The notes under the pieces are model-generated. The model was given only the letters and a program-made list of their open reading frames with translations. It made no database searches and had not been told where the DNA came from. A program made the translations under genes and the position numbers. A stretch of 64,000 bases of DNA from Pseudoalteromonas arabiensis (GTDB lineage: Bacteria; Pseudomonadota; Gammaproteobacteria; Enterobacterales; Alteromonadaceae). Every line of letters starts with the position of its first letter. Within the stretch, counting starts at the first letter, position 1. The stretch is from the NCBI RefSeq assembly GCF_001550155.1, contig NZ_LRUF01000021.1, positions 248,001 through 312,000 of the forward strand, written 5' to 3'. Below, piece after piece: positions 56,293 to 64,000 of the stretch.

Positions 56293-56688
56293 TTAATTTG
56301 TTATGGTTTCCATCAATTCTAGACGTTTCATAACAGAGTCGACTTTTTTTGCGTTGAATGGTTTGGCGATAAAACCTTTAGCACCGAGTTCCCAGGTGTT
56401 TTGAACATTCTCAAGACTGTTATGGCCAGAGCACATAACAACATGTGTATGTGGGTGGTGGTCGTTTAAGTATTCAAGAATTTCCGTACCATCAGTATTA
56501 GGTAGCTCAATATCAAGAAAGATAACGTTCGGTGACTTTTCTTCGATAACAGTTTTAGCTGATTCAAAATCTCGACTTTCTAAAATATCTTCAAAGCCAA
56601 GACCAGTCAAAATTTGGTTTAGATAATCTCTGATGTCTTGCATATCATCAATTATCAAAATAGGTTCCAACGGCTTCACAAATTCCAT
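56293..56688 (-). CDS. Single-domain (CheY-like) response regulator
   Basis: 131 residues, only a receiver domain. Acidic Asp14-Asp15, phospho-acceptor Asp59 (VIFLDIELPN), Ser/Thr at CSGH and Lys109 (AKPF) are all in place. There is no output domain, so it acts through protein contacts. It is the first gene of the moxR operon (seven bases before moxR), suggesting phospho-control of the MoxR machine. No sensor kinase gene is nearby. Confidence 0.9.
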   Translation of the reverse strand: MEFVKPLEPILIIDDMQDIRDYLNQILTGLGFEDILESRDFESAKTVIEEKSPNVIFLDIELPNTDGTEILEYLNDHHPHTHVVMCSGHNSLENVQNTWELGAKGFIAKPFNAKKVDSVMKRLELMETITN

Positions 56689-57281
56689 ATTGTTACATCT
56701 TATCGTTACATCTCAAGTTGATAGTTTTAATATAAGTCATGAGATAAGTAAGCTCAAGAAACAGACACTAATAAAATGAATAATATGATAAAACACCTTC
56801 TTAATGTCCGATACCGTCTAGTATTGGACTTAGTATGCATGGGTAATAGGTATGACTACATATATACATTAGCTTCCTATAATTTATATTATGTTAAATT
56901 AAATATTTATCTTTATAAGCAGGTTCATTAGTCGTTAGATTTTAAGGTTTTTTAGCCCCTTTTTGGTTAATTTGGGTTTTCATGATTTCTAACTTTTTAT
57001 GAGATGCTCATTTTTACTTTGTAAATTTTCAACCAAACTGACGTCGACAACGGAGAATTTTTACAAACCTAGATTTGAAATGTGTTTGTTCGTTATAACG
57101 AAGCCAAGAAGATGCCCTGCAAGATCAAATTGGATAGCTGTACGATTTGGTATATGTAAGCTAGACGCTGAATATCATTGCTTTTACCAACTTACACAAA
57201 TTGGACTTTCTAACCGTATGAGGTTAGCTTAGATAAGGAGCTTATAGATACGGTATATAAAACTAAAGTTTAGGGTATTAA
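56689..57281. other. Intergenic region between receiver gene and PHP-ATPase gene
   Basis: About 590 bases, AT-rich. The promoter of the receiver operon should be at its left end. A plus-strand frame of 77 codons (56999-57232) shows no family match, no Shine-Dalgarno and unusual composition and is not called. Possibly the left edge of an inserted patch; no direct repeat was recognised. Confidence 0.4.
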
Positions 57282-57310
57282 AAGAGCACTGCTTTAAGAA
57301 CAATGCTCTT
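57282..57310 (-). terminator. Terminator of the PHP-ATPase gene
   Basis: AAGAGCACTG pairs with CAATGCTCTT (one mismatch) around a 9-base loop, followed on the minus strand by TTTT. A second hairpin (57317-57342, perfect 10-bp arms ATAGTAAACT / AGTTTACTAT) spans the stop codon itself. Confidence 0.7.
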
Positions 57311-57330
57311 AGGTTTATAGTAAACTTCAT

Positions 57331-60060
57331 CTAGTTTACTATTCGGTTAAACCGAGATCTGAAGGCTCTTTCTCCACCTTCCATTTGATTACAGATATTA
57401 GTCTTTACTTCACTTTCTTGTAAGCTTCCTAATATATTTGGTCTAAGACCAGATCTGTCCCTAAGCATACTAATCACATATTCAGCATCACCATTAACAA
57501 CAATAGGCGCTGAGTGGGAAACTATTATGAGCTGCCTTCTCTGCTTGTTTCTTTCTATGGATGGTATAACGCTATCGCTTAACATTAAACAATCTAAATC
57601 ATCTTCAGGTTGATCCAAAATTAATGGGTCTGAACCATAAGAGAGCAGAAATTCAAGCATACTAGCAGCTTTCTGCCCCGGAGAAGCTGACTCAATGTTT
57701 TCCATGTTCCCACTTAAAGCTCTATACTTTATCTGAATGCCATCTTCAGGATACCAACAAGCAAGATTATCAATATCAGCCTCAGTTAAAGATGCAAGCC
57801 TACTTCTAAGAGAGCCATGAATATTTGGCACCCCATCTGTTTCACCAGTTTTTATTTTATTGTGAATCTCTTTTAGGTTATCTAATCGTTCATACTTTGA
57901 ATTAACTGTAGCTTCTGACGGGTTGAAGGTTTGAAATTCAATGAGTTCTTTTAATAACCCATCTCTCGATTCAGTATCGTATATACGGTCGGAAAAACTA
58001 GGAATACCGACAGTTGATTGGTAACTTTCAATAACCTGTTGCGGATTCGCATTTAGTGGCAATATCTTGATATCTAGTGACTCTAAGCTTAATGAGCGGA
58101 TAAACTCTTTTCTTTGATTAGTTAGTGTTCTGCGATGATCCGCCATAGCTGTTTTAATACTCTCCGCACCTAGAACAGAAGTCTGAATTTCATCATCTAT
58201 CCCATCAAAGTCTATCAGTTTAGCTTCTAGGCTATCTTTGTGTTCAACTAAAGAGTCTAACTGCTCTGGGTCAAGCCCTTCTTCTTTTAATTTGTCAGCT
58301 TCGATTTGCACTTCGGCTTTAGCTTGTTTGATTTGTTGTGTTAGCTCTTGAACAAAGGGGGATTGTGATAGCTCCTCTAATCTACTCCTTGTATTTGAGA
58401 TAATTTCACTAAATTTATTTTCTGCATCCTTAATAACGCTGTCTATTTCAGCAGTTAATGCAAGGTACTCTGTATCATTACCTTCCTCAGCAGCTGGCAT
58501 AGCGGAGTTCGTGGCTTCTAGCTCTGGCGCTTGATCTGATATTTGGTCTTCTACCGAAGTAAATAGTTCTGAAATAGAATCCAAAGATTCATTTTCTTTT
58601 GCAATCTTATTTTCTATTAAAAATAATTTTTTTTCTAATTCGCTTAAGTTTGTTCTTACACTGTAGTAAGGACTATCCTTTAACTTGTCTATAGAACTGA
58701 TCGCATCACTAAGTTGCCCCTCTAAAGCAGATTTAGTAATCTTGCGGCTCAACAACCCTCTATATGTATTTCTATTAGATTTGTAGTCTCGTTCTAACTC
58801 TTCTTTTCTTTCGGTCCAACTGCGCTTGTCAACAAAAGAGCTGTCATCGCAAACTTTTAAGAATGCGTTTTGATCCGAAGCTAATAGATACAACATTTTT
58901 TGACTAAAAATTGATAGATCAAATCTATCGTTTGACCAATTTGAATCTACTTCCCATTCCCCATCAGTCAGCTTTTCTAGCGTTGGCTCAATATTAGGTG
59001 CCCAAGAAAATTTGAAGTCAGTTCCGTTTTTACTGTAGACACACTCAATTATTGAATTAAGGTCCATTCCATTATCAATGGATTTAAACTTTCTTAGGTT
59101 CTCACTTACTGAACTGGGTAGACCGTTTTCCTTTCGAAGAGCAATACGAATACTTTCTACAATTGTTGACTTTCCGCTTCCTCTAGAACCTATAAGTGCG
59201 TTGTAGAAAGGGCTAAATTCAATTTCTATAGGCTCACCCAGTTCAGAGCGACATAGCCTAGTTTTCAATTTGAGGCTTTTGATTCTTAATAACGGTTCTC
59301 TAGGTGGCTCAGAATCTAATAAAATACAATTTTTATAATCCTGAAGAGCTGATTTTAATCCGTCAAAATTTAGCATCGACATTTTCAACCAACATGTACG
59401 AGTACCCGCACGTTCAGGATGATGAGCATCAGAGCCTCTAACCTTCGGAAGTTCAGAAATTAAGCTTTGATGTAAACCATTATGAATTTCGTCCAACTCC
59501 CCGCAAATTTCTACGGCATTAGGGGATGCTTCAAATATAGCCCTTAACTCACCTTCATTTGTAATTTCTAAAGCACCTTTTCTACCGTCTACGTGAGCCA
59601 ATATACTTAAACAATTAGGGTCGTTGTTAATGAAAGAAATTATTTCTGGAACACTAGAGCGCAATACTAATTCGTGATTTTGAGCGTCTCTGGGAATTGG
59701 GTTAGAACCATTACAAAAACCTATAAGCCGTTCAATCTCTATATGTGTAGTATTTTGCTCGAATATTGCTAAGACATGTACATTTCCCGTTGCTGTCAGC
59801 TCAACACCCGGAAATATTGTAATTGGCCTGTATCCGTCTAAGCCATCCTGCTCAAATTCACTCTTCATTTGAGATAGTTCATTCCTGATGGATTCTATTT
59901 TTGACGCGGTGTTATGATCACTAATAATGACAGCATCTACTTCTCTAGCCATGTATGCCAGTAGCCAGTCTCGGTCTGTCAATGAATGCTCTTGGTAGTC
60001 GTCAGAAGCAATTGTGTGATTATGAAAATCAAATTTAAACCATTTGGAGCCAACAGGCAT
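57331..60060 (-). CDS. PHP-domain plus SMC/ABC-like ATPase (TrlF-like)
   Basis: 909 residues. The N-terminal PHP phosphoesterase has the metal-site ligands: FDFHNHT (His13, His15), ISDHN (Asp48-His49), FPGVELT (Glu87), LAHVDG (His156) and GSDAHH (Asp211, His213). An SMC/RecF-like ATPase follows: Walker A GSRGSGKST (291-299), a long coiled-coil-rich middle (about 420-700), the signature ASPGQKA, Walker B LILDQPEDDLD and the switch VSHSA. This is the layout of proteins annotated as TrlF-family; a role in defence or DNA processing is inferred. No partner gene is adjacent. It is AT-rich. Confidence 0.85.
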   Translation of the reverse strand: MPVGSKWFKFDFHNHTIASDDYQEHSLTDRDWLLAYMAREVDAVIISDHNTASKIESIRNELSQMKSEFEQDGLDGYRPITIFPGVELTATGNVHVLAIFEQNTTHIEIERLIGFCNGSNPIPRDAQNHELVLRSSVPEIISFINNDPNCLSILAHVDGRKGALEITNEGELRAIFEASPNAVEICGELDEIHNGLHQSLISELPKVRGSDAHHPERAGTRTCWLKMSMLNFDGLKSALQDYKNCILLDSEPPREPLLRIKSLKLKTRLCRSELGEPIEIEFSPFYNALIGSRGSGKSTIVESIRIALRKENGLPSSVSENLRKFKSIDNGMDLNSIIECVYSKNGTDFKFSWAPNIEPTLEKLTDGEWEVDSNWSNDRFDLSIFSQKMLYLLASDQNAFLKVCDDSSFVDKRSWTERKEELERDYKSNRNTYRGLLSRKITKSALEGQLSDAISSIDKLKDSPYYSVRTNLSELEKKLFLIENKIAKENESLDSISELFTSVEDQISDQAPELEATNSAMPAAEEGNDTEYLALTAEIDSVIKDAENKFSEIISNTRSRLEELSQSPFVQELTQQIKQAKAEVQIEADKLKEEGLDPEQLDSLVEHKDSLEAKLIDFDGIDDEIQTSVLGAESIKTAMADHRRTLTNQRKEFIRSLSLESLDIKILPLNANPQQVIESYQSTVGIPSFSDRIYDTESRDGLLKELIEFQTFNPSEATVNSKYERLDNLKEIHNKIKTGETDGVPNIHGSLRSRLASLTEADIDNLACWYPEDGIQIKYRALSGNMENIESASPGQKAASMLEFLLSYGSDPLILDQPEDDLDCLMLSDSVIPSIERNKQRRQLIIVSHSAPIVVNGDAEYVISMLRDRSGLRPNILGSLQESEVKTNICNQMEGGERAFRSRFNRIVN

Positions 60061-60270
60061 AAATCATCCTTAATTTTTTAACTTAATGAAGTAGTTAATG
60101 ATGGCTTAAGATATCAACTTTTTATGTCAATAGAAATGTAAATATATAATCCTTATCGTTAAAGGTGCTTTAACTTGCTGATTTATATAAATAATTGTAC
60201 GTTCATGGCTTTTTGGGTTAGTGAATTATGCTAATAAATTCAAAGCCTTAGGTTTTTATCTAAAGAAAAA

Positions 60271-60295
60271 GCCACTAAAAATATATAATAGTGGC
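60271..60295 (-). terminator. Terminator-like hairpin without an intact gene
   Basis: GCCACTA / TAGTGGC around an AT loop, followed on the minus strand by TTTTTC. It would terminate a minus-strand gene to its right, where only fragments remain. Confidence 0.6.
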
Positions 60296-60320
60296 TCCAA
60301 GTTGACTCAATAGCCCGCGA

Positions 60321-60496
60321 TTAAGCGGCCTTTTTTATTGTCATTCCGTCTGGGGTGACGATGCCCCCGCCTTTGATATATTAAAACCCTTTTTTATAGT
60401 TTTCCATTTTCAAATGCGTTTTTATATTCATCCTGCAGAACAAACTTTTTAACTATAATTCTTCGATTGTGGTACATAATGAGCATTGACAGCCAT
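60321..60496 (-). pseudogene. Possible decayed minus-strand gene
   Basis: Three short pieces follow one another. First, AAGGAG and an ATG at 60496 give MAVNAHYVPQSKNYS and a stop. Next, in another frame, KKFVLQDEYKNAFENGKL stops at 60394. Last, KGGGIVTPDGMTIKKAA stops at 60321, a terminator-like hairpin following at 60295. Ribosome site, pieces in order and terminator suggest a former small gene broken by frameshifts and stops. The family is not recognised; it could be a mobile-element remnant or chance. Confidence 0.3.
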
Positions 60497-60621
60497 GCCC
60501 TACTCCTTAGCTACTATTATTATGGTTTAAGCATCAATTAAAATGTTGTGTTGCGGCTTTAATCGCGAGTTAGCGTCACACTTATCAGTGGCGGCTAATT
60601 TAGCCATTAGTTATAACAAAG

Positions 60622-60649
60622 TTGACACTAACAATAGGCGGCGTACAAT
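60622..60649 (+). promoter_or_regulatory. Promoter of mazEF
   Basis: TTGACA (60622-60627) and TACAAT (60644-60649) with a 16-base spacer form a strong sigma-70 match, about 40 bases before mazE. GTACAAT and its partial inverse (ATGTAC at 60666) frame the -10 region, as in autoregulated toxin-antitoxin promoters. Confidence 0.7.
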
Positions 60650-60689
60650 TAATCATATTATAACAATGTACCTACTAATGAGGTGAAAT

Positions 60690-60944
60690 ATGCGCACTCA
60701 AGTACGAAAAATCGGTAATAGTCTTGGCAATATAATTCCTGCGGCTTTCATCAAGCAACTCGGCTTAGTTGAAGGCGCTGACATTGAGGTTAAAGCCGAT
60801 GGAAAAAAAATTATTATTGAACCAATCAAACGTCAAAAAAAGCGCTTTCCGTTCAGTGAAAAGGAACTATTGAATGGTTTAGATGCTCATACAGCGCATG
60901 CTGATGAACTGGCGTTAGTATCGGGTAAAGAGTTGGGTGAGTAA
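60690..60944 (+). CDS. mazE: MazE/AbrB-type antitoxin
   Basis: 84 residues. The N-terminal swapped-hairpin beta-barrel reads RTQVRKIGNSLGNIIPAAFIKQLGL, followed by the PIKRQKKRFPF and acidic C-terminal segment that wraps the toxin. It should bind its own promoter and neutralise the toxin encoded directly after it (TAATG overlap). AGGTG precedes the ATG. It is closer to ChpS/PemI forms than to E. coli MazE. Confidence 0.92.
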   Translation: MRTQVRKIGNSLGNIIPAAFIKQLGLVEGADIEVKADGKKIIIEPIKRQKKRFPFSEKELLNGLDAHTAHADELALVSGKELGE

Positions 60945-61297
60945 TGGCTCAGTATGTACCTACACGCAATGAAATTATTTGGCTAGATTTTGAGCCCGTG
61001 AGAGGTAAAGAGATCGGGAAGTATCGCCCTGCATTAGTCCTTTCAAGTAAAGAATACAATCAGCAAACGGGGTTGTTAATTTGCTGCCCTATTAGTACAA
61101 GTATTAGAGGTCAAGCTACTGAAGTACCAGTAAATAACCTCGACAAACCAAGTGTTGTAACGTCAAGTTTGATCCAAACACTTTCGTGGAAAGACCGCAG
61201 CGCGAAGAAAATTACCACTGCTGAAAATGGTGTAATGGAAGATGTTTTGCTACGGCTAATCCCGTTGATTGGGGCTGAATCGTTATTCGATGAATAA
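60944..61297 (+). CDS. mazF: MazF/PemK/ChpB-type endoribonuclease toxin
   Basis: 117 residues. YVPTRNEIIWLDFEPVRGKEIGKYRPALVLS carries the conserved Gly/Arg-Pro loop, CPISTSIRG the Thr/Ser, and SLIQTLSWKDR the Q-x-x-x-x-D/W region near the RNA site. It cleaves mRNA at short recognition sequences when free of antitoxin. Its start overlaps the antitoxin stop. The pair is intact, unlike the decayed traces to its left. Confidence 0.93.
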   Translation: MAQYVPTRNEIIWLDFEPVRGKEIGKYRPALVLSSKEYNQQTGLLICCPISTSIRGQATEVPVNNLDKPSVVTSSLIQTLSWKDRSAKKITTAENGVMEDVLLRLIPLIGAESLFDE

Positions 61298-61364
61298 TAA
61301 TGGGAATATTACACATCGAGTAAACTAACTAATTTAGTGAAGATTATAAAAAGCCAATATTATG

Positions 61365-61389
61365 AGGCCGTTGTTAGACGGCCTTCTTT
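61365..61389 (+). terminator. Terminator of mazEF
   Basis: AGGCCGT / ACGGCCT with loop TGTTAG, followed by TCTTTT, about 65 bases past the toxin stop. Confidence 0.85.
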
Positions 61390-61454
61390 TAGTTTTGGGG
61401 TGTTAGCGCAATTTTTTGCATGATAGTAAATATTAAACCTTTAGAATGAGTAAT

Positions 61455-63032
61455 TTATAAAACAATTTGCCTACTACAGCCGATGCTTTCTACAAAGTAT
61501 TTATCATGGCTTACGAGTATAAAGCCGCCTTTAAAACCCTTTAATGACTGAGCTAAAAGCTGTTTTGATTCAAGGTCGAGATGATTATCGGGCTCATCGA
61601 GTAACAAAAATGCGGTGCTTTCAATATTACTGACGATACACATGGCGAGCTTCATTTTCTCGCCACCACTTAAAAATGCGGCATGTTTAAAAACAGCATC
61701 TTTTCTAAAGCCGATACTGGCAAGTAGAGTACGTGCGGTACTCTCATCTAGGTTTTTGCAGTAAAGCATGATGTTTTCAAGCAGGGTTAGCTCGTCGTTA
61801 ATTAATGTAAAATGTTGGTCTAAATAATAGAGTGCTTGATTGCAATGTAACTGCCCTGCTTTTGCTGGTATGTCTTGGTTCAGGGTTTTAAGTAAGGTTG
61901 ATTTACCAGTGCCATTTGCGCCCGTTAAATGAATTTTATCATCACTGAATACCTGTAAATTAAGCGGTTTTTGTGTGCCGTGCGCTAATAGAACGTCCTC
62001 CAAGCTAAGTACTTTGTGGGGTTTAATCTCAACAGATTGCGCAAAGTAAAATTGCTGCGCTTTAGTTTGTTCAAGCTGGCTACAAAGCTCTTGTTTATTA
62101 CGAGTGAGCGCACCTTCCCGCTTGGCGGTGTTTTTACTTTGCGATGACAAATTAGCGCTGGCTTTATCTTTTTTAGAATCTATCAGCACTTTAGGTTGGC
62201 TGCCAGACCGTCTAAGGGCTGCGCCTTGGCCTGCACGTTTTTGTGTTTTTTGCTTTTGTAGTTGCTCTGCTGCTTTGAGTTTATTTTGCTGTTTAACAAC
62301 GTGGTTTAACTTGTTTTCAAGAGCAGTAACTTGCTGCTGTTTTTGCGTTTGGTATTCAGAAAAACACGTACCAAAATAAGTTAAACCAAGGGATGTTAGC
62401 TCCCAAATTTCATGGGCTTGTTCTAACAATTCTTGGTCGTGACTTATCAGTAATAGCTGCCCTTTAAAGTTGTGTATTTGATTTATAAGCCAGCTTTTGC
62501 CTTTTGCATCCAGGTGGTTTGATGGCTCATCCAGTATTAAAATGTCGGGCTTAATGCAGGTAAATAGTGCCCAAAGCTTTAATTGGCTAAGCTGGCCGCC
62601 GCTTAAATGCTTGCTTAAGGAGTTAGGGGTTTTGTTGTTTACGCCAAGCCTTACAAGTTCTGCATTAAAGCGCTCTTCTAAGTCCCAATTACCCTCAACC
62701 AACATTAAGTTTTGTTCTGTAACTTGCCCTTGGTTTATAGCATCAAGGGCTTTAAACACTGGCTCTAGCCCAATAGCCTCAGCAATTGTTTGGTTATCAG
62801 CCTGATTTACATCGTTCATTTGCCTGTAAAAGCCAAAGGCTGAATTACAAATAACCGTACCAGAGCTAGGCTCTTTTTGCTTAGCAAGTATTGACGCTAA
62901 TATAGATTTACCGCAGCCGTTCCTGCCGACTAAGGCGGTGACTTTAGCTGTGAGTGAGAATGAAAGGTCTTTAAATACAACATCGCCATTGCCATGTTGG
63001 TAACATAAATTAAAAGCTTGAAGTTGTGGCAT
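61455..63032 (-). CDS. ABC-F family ATPase
   Basis: 525 residues from ATG 63032, chosen for its GGAGG box; the frame runs on to 63071 across a repeat element. There are two ABC cassettes. The first has LVGRNGCGKS, LSGGQLSQLKL and LILDEPSNHLDAKG. The second has LTGANGTGKST, LSGGEKMKLAM and LLDEPDNHLDLES. Between and after lie a Lys/Gln-rich linker and the P-site-tRNA-interaction-like coil (KLNHVVKQQNKLKAAEQLQKQ). No membrane domain. ABC-F proteins act on the ribosome; which subfamily (Uup, YheS, resistance type) cannot be fixed here. Confidence 0.9.
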   Translation of the reverse strand: MPQLQAFNLCYQHGNGDVVFKDLSFSLTAKVTALVGRNGCGKSILASILAKQKEPSSGTVICNSAFGFYRQMNDVNQADNQTIAEAIGLEPVFKALDAINQGQVTEQNLMLVEGNWDLEERFNAELVRLGVNNKTPNSLSKHLSGGQLSQLKLWALFTCIKPDILILDEPSNHLDAKGKSWLINQIHNFKGQLLLISHDQELLEQAHEIWELTSLGLTYFGTCFSEYQTQKQQQVTALENKLNHVVKQQNKLKAAEQLQKQKTQKRAGQGAALRRSGSQPKVLIDSKKDKASANLSSQSKNTAKREGALTRNKQELCSQLEQTKAQQFYFAQSVEIKPHKVLSLEDVLLAHGTQKPLNLQVFSDDKIHLTGANGTGKSTLLKTLNQDIPAKAGQLHCNQALYYLDQHFTLINDELTLLENIMLYCKNLDESTARTLLASIGFRKDAVFKHAAFLSGGEKMKLAMCIVSNIESTAFLLLDEPDNHLDLESKQLLAQSLKGFKGGFILVSHDKYFVESIGCSRQIVL

Positions 63033-63322
63033 AGTGCCTCCTGTATTACAGGGGCAGTGATACCAATCCACAAAATAGACTACTTAATTACGAATTGGTA
63101 TTAAGCGTTTGATCACACGAGAAGAAATATAATGCAAGTGATAGTGAGCAACGCCTACTAACCCTGTTGGTCCAAAAAAATAAAAATGAAATTGGATAAC
63201 AGGTTTAGTTGTTCATGTTGGCGGTAACTCCTAATAAGTGAGGCTAGATAATAACCAGTTAATACCTAAATAGCAACGAGTTATGCTAGTCTTAAATCAT
63301 TGAGTGCTTGAAGGACTACATT
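63033..63322. other. ABC-F / phosphoesterase divergent intergenic region
   Basis: 290 AT-rich bases containing the 42-bp repeat. Promoters of both divergent genes are expected but not located with confidence. Confidence 0.35.
63060..63101. repeat. Short ATACCAAT/ATTGGTAT repeat element
   Basis: ATACCAAT at 63060 and ATTGGTAT at 63094-63101 are perfect 8-base inverted ends of a 42-bp element whose left end (TACCAATCCAC) matches the 34545 element (TACCAACTCAC). It lies in the leader of the ABC-F gene. Confidence 0.7.
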
Positions 63323-64000
63323 TTGAATTTAGTGAATTGCCAAGTTGTATTACAAAACCAAACGCAAATTAAACTTCAGTTAGATAAAAACAAGCGGGTC
63401 TTTGTTATTGGCGATTTAGATGCTGACTTAGCAAAATTTGAACAAGCGCTTGAATCTGTTAATTTTGATAAAAATCACGATGTGCTGTTTTCGCTTGGTG
63501 ATGTTATAGATAGAGGTAATGATAGCGTAAAACTTCTTCAACGCTTTATTGAGTTGGGTGTTTACATGTCATTGGGTAATCACGAGCATATGTTACTGGA
63601 ATCATTATTGGCACATGATGAAGCCTACTTTTCGTTATGGGTTAAAAATGGTGGTCGCTGGCATATAGATGCAAGTGATGATGAACTTGAATTTGTTTGC
63701 AATTACTTACGCAAACGCCCTCTTTCATATTTGTTAGATTATCAAGGTGTTAAAATAGGTTTATCACACACTGTGTCGCATAATTGGAATTGGTTGGCCC
63801 CTTCAAATAATAAACAGTTTGCTGTGTCTGCACTTTTGTGGGAACGAACAATAGCAAAACAGAAGATAGTTGAAGATAATCAGAGCGTTGATTTATCTAT
63901 TCATGGTCATAACACAACTCAACGTGCCTATTGGCTTGGCAACACTTACCATATAGATACTAACTACCTTGGCGGGAAGCCAACGATTGTAGAGCTTGAA
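63323..64000 (+). CDS. Calcineurin-like metallophosphoesterase, N-terminal part
   Basis: 226 codons are visible before the window ends. Translation appears to start at TTG 63323 with AAGGA upstream. The PPP-type motifs run in order: VIGDLDADLAKFE (motif I, normally GDxHG; the metal His is replaced by Asp), SLGDVIDRGNDS (motif II), SLGNHEHML (motif III, GNHE) and later SHTVSH and IHGHNTT (His-metal region). It resembles the phage-lambda PP/PrpA branch of protein or nucleotide phosphatases. The target is unknown. Confidence 0.82.
   Translation, partial: MNLVNCQVVLQNQTQIKLQLDKNKRVFVIGDLDADLAKFEQALESVNFDKNHDVLFSLGDVIDRGNDSVKLLQRFIELGVYMSLGNHEHMLLESLLAHDEAYFSLWVKNGGRWHIDASDDELEFVCNYLRKRPLSYLLDYQGVKIGLSHTVSHNWNWLAPSNNKQFAVSALLWERTIAKQKIVEDNQSVDLSIHGHNTTQRAYWLGNTYHIDTNYLGGKPTIVELE

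Larger units (their letters stand above)
60061..60611. other. Region between PHP-ATPase and mazEF with decayed coding traces
   Basis: About 550 bases. It holds the PHP-ATPase promoter on its left, a minus-strand terminator-like hairpin (60271-60295), and short minus-strand coding scraps (60321-60496). No intact gene is seen. Confidence 0.45.

Noticed and set aside
56999..57232. 77-codon plus-strand frame in the gap right of the receiver gene
   Set aside because: No ribosome site, no recognisable family, odd composition rich in Cys and Arg, and no operon context; likely chance.
60310..60345. CCGC/GCGG hairpin followed by TTTTTT as a plus-strand terminator
   Set aside because: The stem is only four pairs and no plus-strand gene ends before it.
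1..64000. CRISPR array, tRNA/rRNA genes, intact IS element or prophage
   Set aside because: No regular direct repeats, no cloverleaf or rRNA-like sequence and no transposase or integrase frame was found by reading both strands.

Overview
The window looks like a chromosome segment of a marine gammaproteobacterium of the Alteromonadales, closest in feel to Pseudoalteromonas. This is an inference from low GC, from the Shewanella/Pseudoalteromonas-type layout of a LiuR-controlled liu operon back to back with an ivd operon, from the rmf-fabA pair with a FabR-type palindrome, and from short repeats ending in ATACCAA/TTGGTAT. No rRNA, tRNA, CRISPR array, prophage or intact insertion sequence was seen.

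Layout. 1-9.5 kb: a truncated DEAD-box helicase, trhO (tRNA U34 hydroxylation), a small outer-membrane barrel, an RND efflux pair, and a cNMP/CBS/DUF294 signalling protein with a DEDDh exonuclease. 9.6-19 kb: a BCCT transporter, asnB, pxpBC without pxpA, a secreted M17 aminopeptidase, an exported MsrA-thioredoxin-MsrB fusion, and a lone periplasmic binding protein. 19-22.7 kb: small exported proteins, including a close paralogous pair, and a LysR regulator.

23-39.5 kb is the metabolic core. On the minus strand liuRABCDE plus scoAB takes isovaleryl-CoA (from leucine) to acetoacetate and acetoacetyl-CoA. On the plus strand ivdA-mmsA-ivdCDE-mmsB-ivdG degrades the valine and isoleucine acyl-CoAs. 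Palindromic TTTACG-type sites in front of both arms suggest that LiuR controls both. A palindromic MITE-like element of about 160 bp sits inside the ivd operon.

39.6-51 kb: an unusual HGD/DWG protein kinase with a novel C-terminal half, an SseB-like protein, a small lipoprotein, a serine hydrolase, a Cys-rich mini-protein, gloA of the long eukaryote-like type, a VF530 protein, acuI with its TetR regulator, rmf, fabA, a two-domain PTPS-like protein with split active-site motifs, an M23 peptidase and a hotdog thioesterase. 51-56.7 kb: a minus-strand operon of a CheY-like receiver, MoxR ATPase, DUF58, TgpA-type transglutaminase and an Na+/H+ antiporter-like carrier.

56.7-61.4 kb looks like a small accessory patch between core genes: a 909-aa PHP plus SMC/ABC-like ATPase (candidate defence or DNA-processing enzyme), a decayed minus-strand coding remnant, and a MazEF/ChpB-type toxin-antitoxin pair. 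An ABC-F ATPase and a truncated metallophosphoesterase close the window.
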